Shown piece after piece: positions 8,550-17,619 of a DNA stretch of 64,000 bases. Source of the DNA: Streptomyces fradiae (lineage in GTDB: Bacteria; Actinomycetota; Actinomycetes; Streptomycetales; Streptomycetaceae); contig NZ_CP065958.1 in NCBI RefSeq assembly GCF_041270065.1, positions 2,728,001 through 2,792,000 on the forward strand. The letters are read 5' to 3'. Below the pieces are notes generated by a model. It did no database searches and had not been told where the DNA came from. It saw only the letters and a list, made by a program, of their open reading frames with translations. The stretch's first letter is position 1; each line of letters starts with the position of its first letter. The translations under genes were made by a program, and so were the position numbers.

Positions 8550-10829
8550 TCATCCGGCGACGGTCTCCTTCTCGGGCTCGCGGGCGGCGCCCGCCTCGGG
8601 GGCGGGCGCCCCGGGTATGCCGCCCTCGCTGATGCCGAAGCGGGCATGGAGCCGGCGCAGCGGCGCGGGCGCCCACCAGGTGAGGCGGCCGGTCAGCTTC
8701 ATCACGGACGGAACGAGCAGGCTGCGCACCACCATGGCGTCCATGAGGACGGCGAGGGCCACGCCGAGGCCGAGCATCTTGGTGTTGGTGACCCGGCTGG
8801 TGCCGATGGCGACCATGACGACGGCCAGGATGACGGCCGCTGCGGTGATCAGCCCGCCGGTGCGGCGCAGTCCGTGCCGGACGGCGCCCTCGTGGTCGCC
8901 GGTGGCGTCGTACTCCTCCTTGATGCGGGAGAGCAGGAACACCCCGTAGTCCATGGAGAGTCCGAAGGCCACGCAGAACATGAGGACGGGCAGGGTGGTC
9001 TCGATGTCGCCGGTGGAGGTGAAGCCGAGGAGCCCGGCGAGGTGTCCCTCCTGGAAGACCCAGACGACGGCACCGAACATGGCGGTGAGGCTGAGGGCGT
9101 TGAGCACGACGGCCTGGAGCGGGACGACGACGCTGCCGGTGAGCAGGAAGACCAGGATCAGGGTGACGATCGCGACGATGGCGGCGGCCCAGGGCAGACG
9201 CTCGCCGATGGCGTCCTTGGAGTCGACCAGGACGGCCGCGGCGCCGGTGACGGAGGTCGCGAAGGGGGCTTCCTCGGCGCGCAGTTCGCCGACCACGCGC
9301 TGGGCTCCGGCGCCGACTCCCTCGCCCTCGGGGACGACGGTGTAGTACGCGTGGGTCCGCCCGCCGGCGCCCGCGGATTCGGCTGCACCGGCGGCACCTG
9401 CTGTGCCGGCGGTGACCGGCCCGTCGACCCGGGCGACGCCTTCGAGGGCCGCGATGCGGGTGCGGTAGTCCTCGTACTGGGCGGCGGTGGCCGGGCCCTC
9501 GGCGAGCACGGTGAGCGCGCCGCCGGGGTTGCCGGGGAAGCCCTCGCGGAGCTGGTCCTGCACGACGCGGGACTCGGCGGTGACGGGCAGCTGTCGGTCG
9601 TCGGCGGTGCCGAACTTCACGCCGAGGAACGGCAGTCCGAGCAGCACCAGGCCGGCGGCCGTGACGGCGGCGAACCACGGCGCCCGCCGCATCACGAGAC
9701 CGGCCGCCCGCCCCCATCCGGCGCCCTCCGCCCGCCCGGCATCGGCGGTGCCCCGTCGCCGGAGGACCCGGCGCAGGTCCAGGGCGTTGACCCGGTCGCC
9801 GAGCAGCAGCAGCGCGGCGGGCAGCAGGATCAGGGCGGCCGCGGCGGCGAGCAGGACGACGGCGATGCCCGCGTAGGCGAAGGAGCGCAGGAAGTACTGC
9901 GGGAAGACCAGCATCGCGGCGAGCGAGACGGCGACGGTGAGGGCGGAGAAGAGCACGGTCCGTCCGGCGGTGCGCAGGGTGGTGGCCACGGCGGTGCGGG
10001 TGTCGGCGCCGCCGGCCAGCTCCTCGCGGAAGCGCCGGACCACGAACAGGGCGTAGTCGATGGCGAGTCCGAGGCCCAGGGCGGTGGTGAGGTTCTGGGC
10101 GAAGACGGAGACGTCGGTGAACTCGGTGATGCCGCGCAGCACGGCGTTGGTGCCGAGGATCGCGACGATGCCGATGCCGAGCGGCAGCACGGCGGCGACG
10201 GCGCTGCCGAACACCATGACGAGCAGGACGAGGGTGATCGGCAGGGCGATCATCTCCGCCCTGAGCAGGTCCTCCTGGATGATCGTCTGCATCTCGTGGC
10301 GGACGGCGAGCGGGCCGCCGACGGAGACCTCGACGGGTCCGTGGGTGCCGCGGAACTCGGGGGCGAGGCGCTGCAGGATCTCGCCGGCGGCCTTCTCCTC
10401 GCCGTCGATGCGGGCGGCGATCACGCCCTGCCGGCCGTCCTTCGAGCGCAGCGCCGGGGAGCCGGTCTGCCAGTAGGAGCCGACGCCGTCGACGCCCTCC
10501 TGGGCGTCGAGCCGCTCGGCGAGCCGGCGGGCCTCGGCGGCGACCGCGGGGGCGTCGACCCCGGCGGAGCCCGCGTCGACCAGGAGCAGCACATTGGGCT
10601 GGGAGGCGGGGAACTCCCGCTCGAGGACCTGTATGGCCCGGGTGGACTCGGCGTCCGGGTCCTCCCAGCCGCCGCTGCCCATCCGGTCGGCGACCCCGCC
10701 GCCGGCCAGCACCGCGAGCGCGGTGAGGACCAGCGCGACGAGCAGTGACAGCCGGGGCCGGGCCGTCACCAGTCGTGTCCAGCGGCCGGGCCCACCCCCT
10801 GTGGGCAGGGCTTTCTTGACTTCGGCCAT
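8550..10829 (-). CDS. MMPL-family RND-type exporter
   Basis: A 759-residue membrane protein with the two-fold MMPL arrangement. A first transmembrane segment (residues 24-44) is followed by a large extracytoplasmic loop (about 45-180), a bundle of helices (about 185-340), an amphipathic linker, a second single helix near 375-400 with a second large loop to about 530, and a final helix bundle to about 715. FAQNLTTALGLGLAIDYALFVVRR and CVAFGLSMDYGVFLLSRIKEEY are the paired MMPL signatures with the proton-relay-type D-Y. It probably exports a lipid or hydrophobic compound. It is divergent from a TetR gene, with a large inverted repeat between them, so local repression is likely. Confidence 0.9.
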   Translation of the reverse strand: MAEVKKALPTGGGPGRWTRLVTARPRLSLLVALVLTALAVLAGGGVADRMGSGGWEDPDAESTRAIQVLEREFPASQPNVLLLVDAGSAGVDAPAVAAEARRLAERLDAQEGVDGVGSYWQTGSPALRSKDGRQGVIAARIDGEEKAAGEILQRLAPEFRGTHGPVEVSVGGPLAVRHEMQTIIQEDLLRAEMIALPITLVLLVMVFGSAVAAVLPLGIGIVAILGTNAVLRGITEFTDVSVFAQNLTTALGLGLAIDYALFVVRRFREELAGGADTRTAVATTLRTAGRTVLFSALTVAVSLAAMLVFPQYFLRSFAYAGIAVVLLAAAAALILLPAALLLLGDRVNALDLRRVLRRRGTADAGRAEGAGWGRAAGLVMRRAPWFAAVTAAGLVLLGLPFLGVKFGTADDRQLPVTAESRVVQDQLREGFPGNPGGALTVLAEGPATAAQYEDYRTRIAALEGVARVDGPVTAGTAGAAGAAESAGAGGRTHAYYTVVPEGEGVGAGAQRVVGELRAEEAPFATSVTGAAAVLVDSKDAIGERLPWAAAIVAIVTLILVFLLTGSVVVPLQAVVLNALSLTAMFGAVVWVFQEGHLAGLLGFTSTGDIETTLPVLMFCVAFGLSMDYGVFLLSRIKEEYDATGDHEGAVRHGLRRTGGLITAAAVILAVVMVAIGTSRVTNTKMLGLGVALAVLMDAMVVRSLLVPSVMKLTGRLTWWAPAPLRRLHARFGISEGGIPGAPAPEAGAAREPEKETVAG

Positions 10830-10895
10830 GACGCGGTGTCCCCTTCACCGTGACCCGTGCGACGCGCGCAGGGGTCGCCCATTGCCATAGGCTGG

Positions 10896-10950
10896 CAAAC
10901 ACGAGACATCGCTCGCGTTTTTCAAGAATGCGAGCGACCTCTCGTGTTTG
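10896..10950. promoter_or_regulatory. Nested 55-bp inverted repeat between the MMPL and TetR genes
   Basis: An outer perfect 11-bp pair, CAAACACGAGA (10896-10906) and TCTCGTGTTTG (10940-10950), encloses a perfect 7-bp pair, CGCTCGC (10910-10916) and GCGAGCG (10930-10936), all centred on 10923. It lies in the 151-bp divergent promoter region. The symmetry suits binding by one or two TetR dimers controlling both genes; binding is inferred. Confidence 0.7.
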
Positions 10951-10980
10951 TCAAACGTGTTGAGGAGGCTGTGGACAGCC

Positions 10981-11655
10981 ATGTCCGAGGACGAGGAGAC
11001 CCCCGGGACCGCGCCCGAGGAAACGAAGCCGCGCCGGCGCCAGGCCCGCGGCGAACGCCGGATCGCCCAGCTGCTCCAGGCCGCCGCGGACGTCTTCTGC
11101 GCCAAGGGCTACACGGCGGCGAGCACCAACGCGATCGCCCGCGAGGCGAGCGTCTCGCCCGGCACGCTCTACCAGTACTTCCCGAACAAGGAGGCCATCG
11201 CCCTGGAGCTGGGCGACCGGCTGCTCTCCGAGATGCGGGCCGCCCATGGCCAGGCCTTCACCCCCGCGAACCTGGGGCTGCCGATCCCCCAGCTCGTGGA
11301 CGCCGTCCTCGACCCGCTGATCGAGTTCAACTGCCAGCACCCGGTCTTCCTCGCGCTCATGCACGGCTCCGAGATCCCCGGCCGGATCGCCGAGGAGCAC
11401 GACGCCCTGCACGCCTCGATGCTCGCCCGGGTCGGCGAGCTGATGGCCCACTACCTGCCCGGCACCGAACCCGCCCAGCGCGCCCGGATGGCCGACATGA
11501 TCTTCGCCATCGTGAAGTCGGGGCTCGCGCTCGTGCTCGCCGCGCCCGAGGGGCCGGAGCGGGAGGCGGTGATCACCGAGCTGAAGACGGTCCTGCTGCG
11601 CTACCTCGCCCCGCCCCTCGCGGACCAGCGGCTCACCACGACTCCGAGCCCGTGA
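10981..11655 (+). CDS. TetR-family regulator, likely controls the MMPL exporter
   Basis: A 224-residue TetR repressor. After an acidic and basic lead (residues 1-25) comes the HTH with RIAQLLQAAADVFCAKGYTAASTNAIAREASVSPGTLYQYFPNKEA. The C-terminal ligand domain is about 140 residues long and unassigned. The ATG at 10981 follows GAGGAGG at 10962-10968, a slightly long spacing; the upstream TTG at 10948 falls inside the inverted repeat and is unlikely. Its last 23 bases overlap the end of the convergent antiporter gene. The divergent position and the palindromes point to autoregulation and control of the exporter. Confidence 0.88.
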   Translation: MSEDEETPGTAPEETKPRRRQARGERRIAQLLQAAADVFCAKGYTAASTNAIAREASVSPGTLYQYFPNKEAIALELGDRLLSEMRAAHGQAFTPANLGLPIPQLVDAVLDPLIEFNCQHPVFLALMHGSEIPGRIAEEHDALHASMLARVGELMAHYLPGTEPAQRARMADMIFAIVKSGLALVLAAPEGPEREAVITELKTVLLRYLAPPLADQRLTTTPSP

Positions 11656-12886
11656 TCCGCTCGGAGGCGGACTCGGACGCGGACTCGGGCTCGGACGCGG
11701 CCTCAGGCCTGGACGGGGACTCCGCGCCCGCCCGCAGTTCCAGCGCGAGCAGCGGGAAGACAAGGACCGACACCATGCCCGCCCCGACGAGCGCCGCCGC
11801 CTCGCCCGCCGTCAGCGTCTTGTCGTCCACGCCGATGGTGGTGATGGCGACGACCAGCGGCAGCGCCGTGGAGCCGTAGAGCACGAGCCCGCTCCGGTCG
11901 CGCCGGCCGAGGTCGCGCGGGGCCAGGAACCAGATCGGCCCGCCCCGCACCACCAGGAACAGCGCGAGGAAGAGCGGCAGGAGCAGCAGCGTACGGCCGC
12001 CGGAGAGCAGCGAGTCGAGGTCGAACTCGATGCCGGTGACGACGAAGAAGACGGGGACGAGGAAGCCGAAGCCGACCGCCTCGACCTTCTCCAGGATCCG
12101 CGGCCCGTACTCCGGGGCGGCCCCGGCGAGCAGCAGCCGGGTGATCATCCCGGCGGCGAAGGCGCCGAGCAGCACGTCCAGGCCGAGCGCCGTGGAGGCG
12201 CCCAGCATCACGGCGAGCAGCAGGAAGACGAAGCGGAGCGCGAACTGCCCGCTGCTGTCCAGGGTGCGCACGATGATGTCGGAGAACCACGGCCGGCGCG
12301 GCCGCATCGCCCAGAACACGGCGCCCGCGGTGAGCGCGGCGAAGACGGCGAGCAGGGCGGCCGACTCGGCGGGCCGGCGGCCGCTCAGGAGCAGCGCCAT
12401 GGCGATGATCGGCCCGAACTCGCCCACCGCGCCGAAGGCCATGACGACCGAGCCGAAGCGCCCGTGCAGTCCGCCGGAGTCGCGCAGCACGGGCAGCACG
12501 GTGCCGAGCGCGGTGCTGGTGAGCGCGACCCCGATGAACACGCCCTTCGTGTAGCCGCCGCCGAGCAGCACGCCCGCCGCGAGGCCGAGGACCAGGGCGA
12601 TGCCCCAGGCACTCAGGGAGCGCTTGAGGGTGTCGCCGCGGACCTTGTCGAACTCGATCTCGTACCCCGCGAGAAAGATCAGCATGGTGAGGCCGAGCTG
12701 CGAGAGCCCGTCGATGAGGGCGTCGGTCCTCGCCCAGTCCAGGACGTCGGGGCCGACGAGGATGCCGAGCAGGATCTCGAAGATGACGAGGGGCACGGGG
12801 AGCCGGCGGGCGGCCCCGTAGGCGAGCAGCGGCGCCAGGACGGCGATCGCCATGATCAGGATCAGCGTGGTCCCCGAATGCGACAT
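11633..12886 (-). CDS. CPA2-type cation:proton antiporter
   Basis: A 417-residue integral membrane protein with about twelve hydrophobic segments from residue 7 to 385. It contains the CPA2 features EILLGILVGPDVL (31-43), a LGLTMLIFLAGYEIEFD segment near 62-78, and SVVMAFGAVGEFGPIIAMALLL near 148-170. There is no C-terminal TrkA-N/RCK domain, only an acidic Ser/Glu-rich tail, so it is a membrane-domain-only sodium or potassium/proton exchanger. The ATG at 12886 is chosen because translation upstream looks like shadow frame. Its 3' end overlaps the TetR gene by 23 bp in convergent orientation, so transcripts of the two genes are antisense there. Confidence 0.87.
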   Translation of the reverse strand: MSHSGTTLILIMAIAVLAPLLAYGAARRLPVPLVIFEILLGILVGPDVLDWARTDALIDGLSQLGLTMLIFLAGYEIEFDKVRGDTLKRSLSAWGIALVLGLAAGVLLGGGYTKGVFIGVALTSTALGTVLPVLRDSGGLHGRFGSVVMAFGAVGEFGPIIAMALLLSGRRPAESAALLAVFAALTAGAVFWAMRPRRPWFSDIIVRTLDSSGQFALRFVFLLLAVMLGASTALGLDVLLGAFAAGMITRLLLAGAAPEYGPRILEKVEAVGFGFLVPVFFVVTGIEFDLDSLLSGGRTLLLLPLFLALFLVVRGGPIWFLAPRDLGRRDRSGLVLYGSTALPLVVAITTIGVDDKTLTAGEAAALVGAGMVSVLVFPLLALELRAGAESPSRPEAASEPESASESASERITGSESW

Positions 12887-13009
12887 ACGGGGTGAATACC
12901 ATAAGCTCCGGCCAATCACCGGGTACGCGGAGGAAAGTGAGGGTCCGGCGCGATCGAACCCTGCCCGAGCCCTCGCCCCGACCTCCACCCGGACCCCCGC
13001 TCGCATCCA

Positions 13010-13030
13010 TACCCCCTAGGGGTACAGTGG
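13010..13030 (+). promoter_or_regulatory. CsoR-like copper operator ahead of the copper chaperone gene
   Basis: ATACCCCCTAGGGGTAC is a G/C-tract pseudo-palindrome of the kind bound by CsoR-family copper repressors in actinobacteria. It lies about 40 bases before the chaperone start and is followed by a further GGGGGG tract. Similarity to CsoR sites is from knowledge of the family; no csoR gene is seen in the window. Confidence 0.55.
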
Positions 13031-13065
13031 GGGGTGAGTACACACCCCTCGAAGAGGAGAACGCC

Positions 13066-13380
13066 ATGACCGCCGAGACCCGGACCGAACTCCCCCAGGC
13101 GACCGCCTCCTGCTGCTCCTCCACCGGCGGCTGTCAGGACGGCGCGGCGGACGCGGCCCAGGCCGACGGCATCACCACCGTCTACGAGGTCAAGGGCATG
13201 ACCTGCGGCCACTGCGAGGGCGCGGTGTCGAGCGAGATCTCCGAGATCGCCGGCGTGGCCTCGGTCACCGCCGTCGCCGCCACCGGCAAGGTCACCGTCG
13301 TCTCCGCCGCCCCGCTCGACGAGGAGGCCGTCCGCGCCGCCGTCGACGAGGCCGGCTACGAGCTCGTCGGCCAGGCCTGA
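13066..13380 (+). CDS. Copper chaperone with HMA domain (CopZ-like)
   Basis: A 104-residue soluble protein. The C-terminal 68 residues form an HMA domain with the metal site GMTCGHC (residues 45-51). The N-terminal 35 residues are unusual in carrying a second cysteine set, SCCSSTGGC, that could hold extra copper. GAAGAGGAG lies a few bases before the ATG; a longer frame upstream runs through the operator and is rejected. It is followed by the CopA ATPase gene 87 bases downstream, so it probably delivers Cu(I) to that pump. Regulation by a CsoR-type repressor is suggested by the upstream site. Confidence 0.9.
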   Translation: MTAETRTELPQATASCCSSTGGCQDGAADAAQADGITTVYEVKGMTCGHCEGAVSSEISEIAGVASVTAVAATGKVTVVSAAPLDEEAVRAAVDEAGYELVGQA

Positions 13381-13467
13381 CATCAGGGCCGGGACCACCG
13401 GCCCTCCGCAGCACCCCCGCAGGGTCGTACGGTGACTACGTACGGCCCTGCTCCTGTTGGGAACTCC

Positions 13468-15720
<2,253 letters not shown>

Positions 15721-15849
15721 CCCCCCGGGGCCCCCGTACAGCGGGTGATCACGCGAATTCACCTACACGTGATGCACAGGACCTTCACAAAGAGATCTAG
15801 ATCACAGATATTGGGGGGTAACCATCTGGGCTGTTCGCGAGTCTAAGTG

Positions 15850-16086
15850 GGCGATGCCAAGAACGTCTTGGGGGACGTTCACGGAGATGTCTTGGGGGAC
15901 GTCTCCAGGCAAGCGCGGCCGGGGCACGTGCACCGGGGAGCTTTGAGCGGCCCTCCCGTACGTACGTTCCCCGGCAGACCGCGCGAGCAGACGCCCGGCC
16001 CGGATCCCGTGGGGGGAATCCGCACCGGGGATATGGGAAGCGCCCCGTTCGCCGACCCGTGGGGGGATCGGCGGCGGGGCGCTTCC
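15850..16086 (+). ncRNA. Candidate structured RNA with four G-rich hairpin loops
   Basis: The 430-bp gap between copA and citA holds no credible gene. It has tandem hairpins at 15861-15880 (arms GAACGTC/GACGTTC) and 15883-15906 (9-bp arms, one G-U), both with the identical loop TTGGGG. A third lies at 16001-16022, and a long one at 16036-16086. The last two share CCCGTGGGGGG in or near the loop (16006-16016, 16056-16066). The regular reuse of the loop motif is unlike random GC-rich DNA. Read from the other strand the loops are C-rich and could pair with Shine-Dalgarno sequences, and the region would be the citA 3' UTR. Strand and transcription are not known. Confidence 0.4.
16036..16086. terminator. 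Strong hairpin downstream of citA, also ending the candidate RNA
   Basis: GGAAGCGCCCCG (16036-16047) pairs with CGGGGCGCTTCC (16075-16086), and an inner CGCCGA/TCGGCG pair continues the stem after a small bulge. It starts 65 bases beyond the citA stop on the minus strand. The strength is seen directly; function as terminator is inferred. Confidence 0.6.
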
Positions 16087-16150
16087 GCTTACGACGCACT
16101 GACGACGCCGCACGTACGGCGTACCTACGGCGTCGTGGCCCGGGAGTCGG

Positions 16151-17440
16151 TCAGCGGGACTCGACCGGGACGAAGTCGCGCAGGACCTCGCCGGTGTAGA
16201 TCTGGCGCGGGCGGCCGATGCGGGAACCCGGCTCCTTGATCATCTCGTGCCACTGGGCGATCCAGCCCGGGAGGCGGCCGAGGGCGAAGAGGACCGTGAA
16301 CATCTCGGTCGGGAAGCCCATCGCGCGGTAGATGAGACCCGTGTAGAAGTCCACGTTCGGGTAGAGGTTGCGCGAGACGAAGTAGTCGTCGGAGAGCGCG
16401 TGCTCCTCCAGCTTGAGCGCGATGTCGAGCAGCTCGTCGGACTTGCCGAGGGCCGACAGGACGTCGTGCGCCGCCGCCTTGATGATCTTGGCGCGCGGGT
16501 CGAAGGACTTGTACACCCGGTGGCCGAAGCCCATCAGGCGGACGCCGTCCTCCTTGTTCTTCACCTTGCGGATGAAGGAGTCGACGTCGCCGCCGTTGGC
16601 CTGGATGCCCTCGAGCATCTCCAGGACGGACTGGTTGGCGCCACCGTGCAGGGGGCCCCACAGGGCCGAGATGCCGGCCGAGATCGAGGCGAACATGTTC
16701 GCCTGCGAGGAGCCGACCAGCCGGACGGTGGAGGTCGAACAGTTCTGCTCGTGGTCCGCGTGCAGGATCAGCAGCTTGTCGAGCGCCGAGACCACGACCG
16801 GGTCCAGGTCGTACTCCTGGGCCGGGACCGAGAAGGTCATGCGCAGGAAGTTCTCGACGTAGCCGAGGTCGTTACGCGGGTAGACGAACGGGTGACCGAT
16901 CGACTTCTTGTACGCGTAGGCCGCGATCGTCGGCAGCTTGGCGAGCAGCCGGATCGTCGACAGGTGGCGCTGCTTCTCGTCGAACGGGTTGTGGCTGTCC
17001 TGGTAGAAGGTGGACAGCGCGGACACCACGGAGGACAGCATCGCCATCGGGTGGGCGTCCCGCGGGAAGCCGCGGAAGAAGTTCTTGACGTCCTCGTGGA
17101 CCAGCGTGTGCTGGGTGATCTCGTTCTGGAAGACGGAGAGCTCGTCCGCCTTCGGCAGCTCGCCGTTGATCAGCAGGTACGCCACCTCCAGGAAGGTGGA
17201 CTGCTCGGCCAGCTGCTCGATGGGGTAGCCGCGGTACCGCAGGATGCCCTGCTCACCATCGAGGTAGGTGATGGCGGATTTGTAGGCGGCGGTGTTGCCG
17301 TATCCGCTGTCCAGGGTGACCAGACCGGTCTGGGCTCGGAGCTTCCCGATGTCGAAGCCCTTGTCGCCGACGGTGCTCTCGACCACCGGGTAGGTGTATT
17401 CACCGTCCGCGTACCGCAGTACTACAGAGTTGTCGCTCAC
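16151..17440 (-). CDS. citA: Citrate synthase
   Basis: A 429-residue type II (hexameric-length) citrate synthase that condenses acetyl-CoA and oxaloacetate in the TCA cycle. The catalytic residues are visible as the histidine in WGPLHGGANQ (near 264), the histidine in MGFGHRVYK (near 307) and the aspartate in PNVDFYTGLIYRAMG (near 362). The N-terminal strand domain (LRYADGEYTYPVVESTVGDKG) is typical of bacterial enzymes. The GTG at 17440 is chosen because GAGGG lies shortly before it and the N-terminus matches the family; the frame upstream is Arg-rich noise. It is a single gene with a palindrome upstream and a hairpin downstream. Confidence 0.95.
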   Translation of the reverse strand: MSDNSVVLRYADGEYTYPVVESTVGDKGFDIGKLRAQTGLVTLDSGYGNTAAYKSAITYLDGEQGILRYRGYPIEQLAEQSTFLEVAYLLINGELPKADELSVFQNEITQHTLVHEDVKNFFRGFPRDAHPMAMLSSVVSALSTFYQDSHNPFDEKQRHLSTIRLLAKLPTIAAYAYKKSIGHPFVYPRNDLGYVENFLRMTFSVPAQEYDLDPVVVSALDKLLILHADHEQNCSTSTVRLVGSSQANMFASISAGISALWGPLHGGANQSVLEMLEGIQANGGDVDSFIRKVKNKEDGVRLMGFGHRVYKSFDPRAKIIKAAAHDVLSALGKSDELLDIALKLEEHALSDDYFVSRNLYPNVDFYTGLIYRAMGFPTEMFTVLFALGRLPGWIAQWHEMIKEPGSRIGRPRQIYTGEVLRDFVPVESR

Positions 17441-17547
17441 GTCATCCCTCACCGACGTAGTGCCTCTTCTTCGAGGTGCCCTGACTGTCTCTACCATCCC
17501 CCATTTGGCTGTGGAGAGTGCACTCGGGGTCGCTCATTGGGCCATTC

Positions 17548-17566
17548 GGCGGCACTCAGTGCCGCC
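17548..17566. promoter_or_regulatory. Perfect 19-bp palindrome upstream of citrate synthase
   Basis: GGCGGCACT, a single C, then AGTGCCGCC form a perfect inverted repeat about 110 bases before the citA start. It lies in the 179-bp gap between citA and the end of the RecD2 gene. It may be an operator for citA, or a terminator for the helicase gene, which ends 54 bases away on the same strand. Confidence 0.5.
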
Positions 17567-17619
17567 AACCTGCTTATCCTGCCCCCTTCGCCCCGGTTCC
17601 GGTAGTCCTCCGTGATCTT

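Noticed and set aside
13432..13467. GTG at 13432 as the CopA start
   Set aside because: It adds twelve residues before the HMA domain with no family support. The ATG at 13468 is preferred, though not proven.
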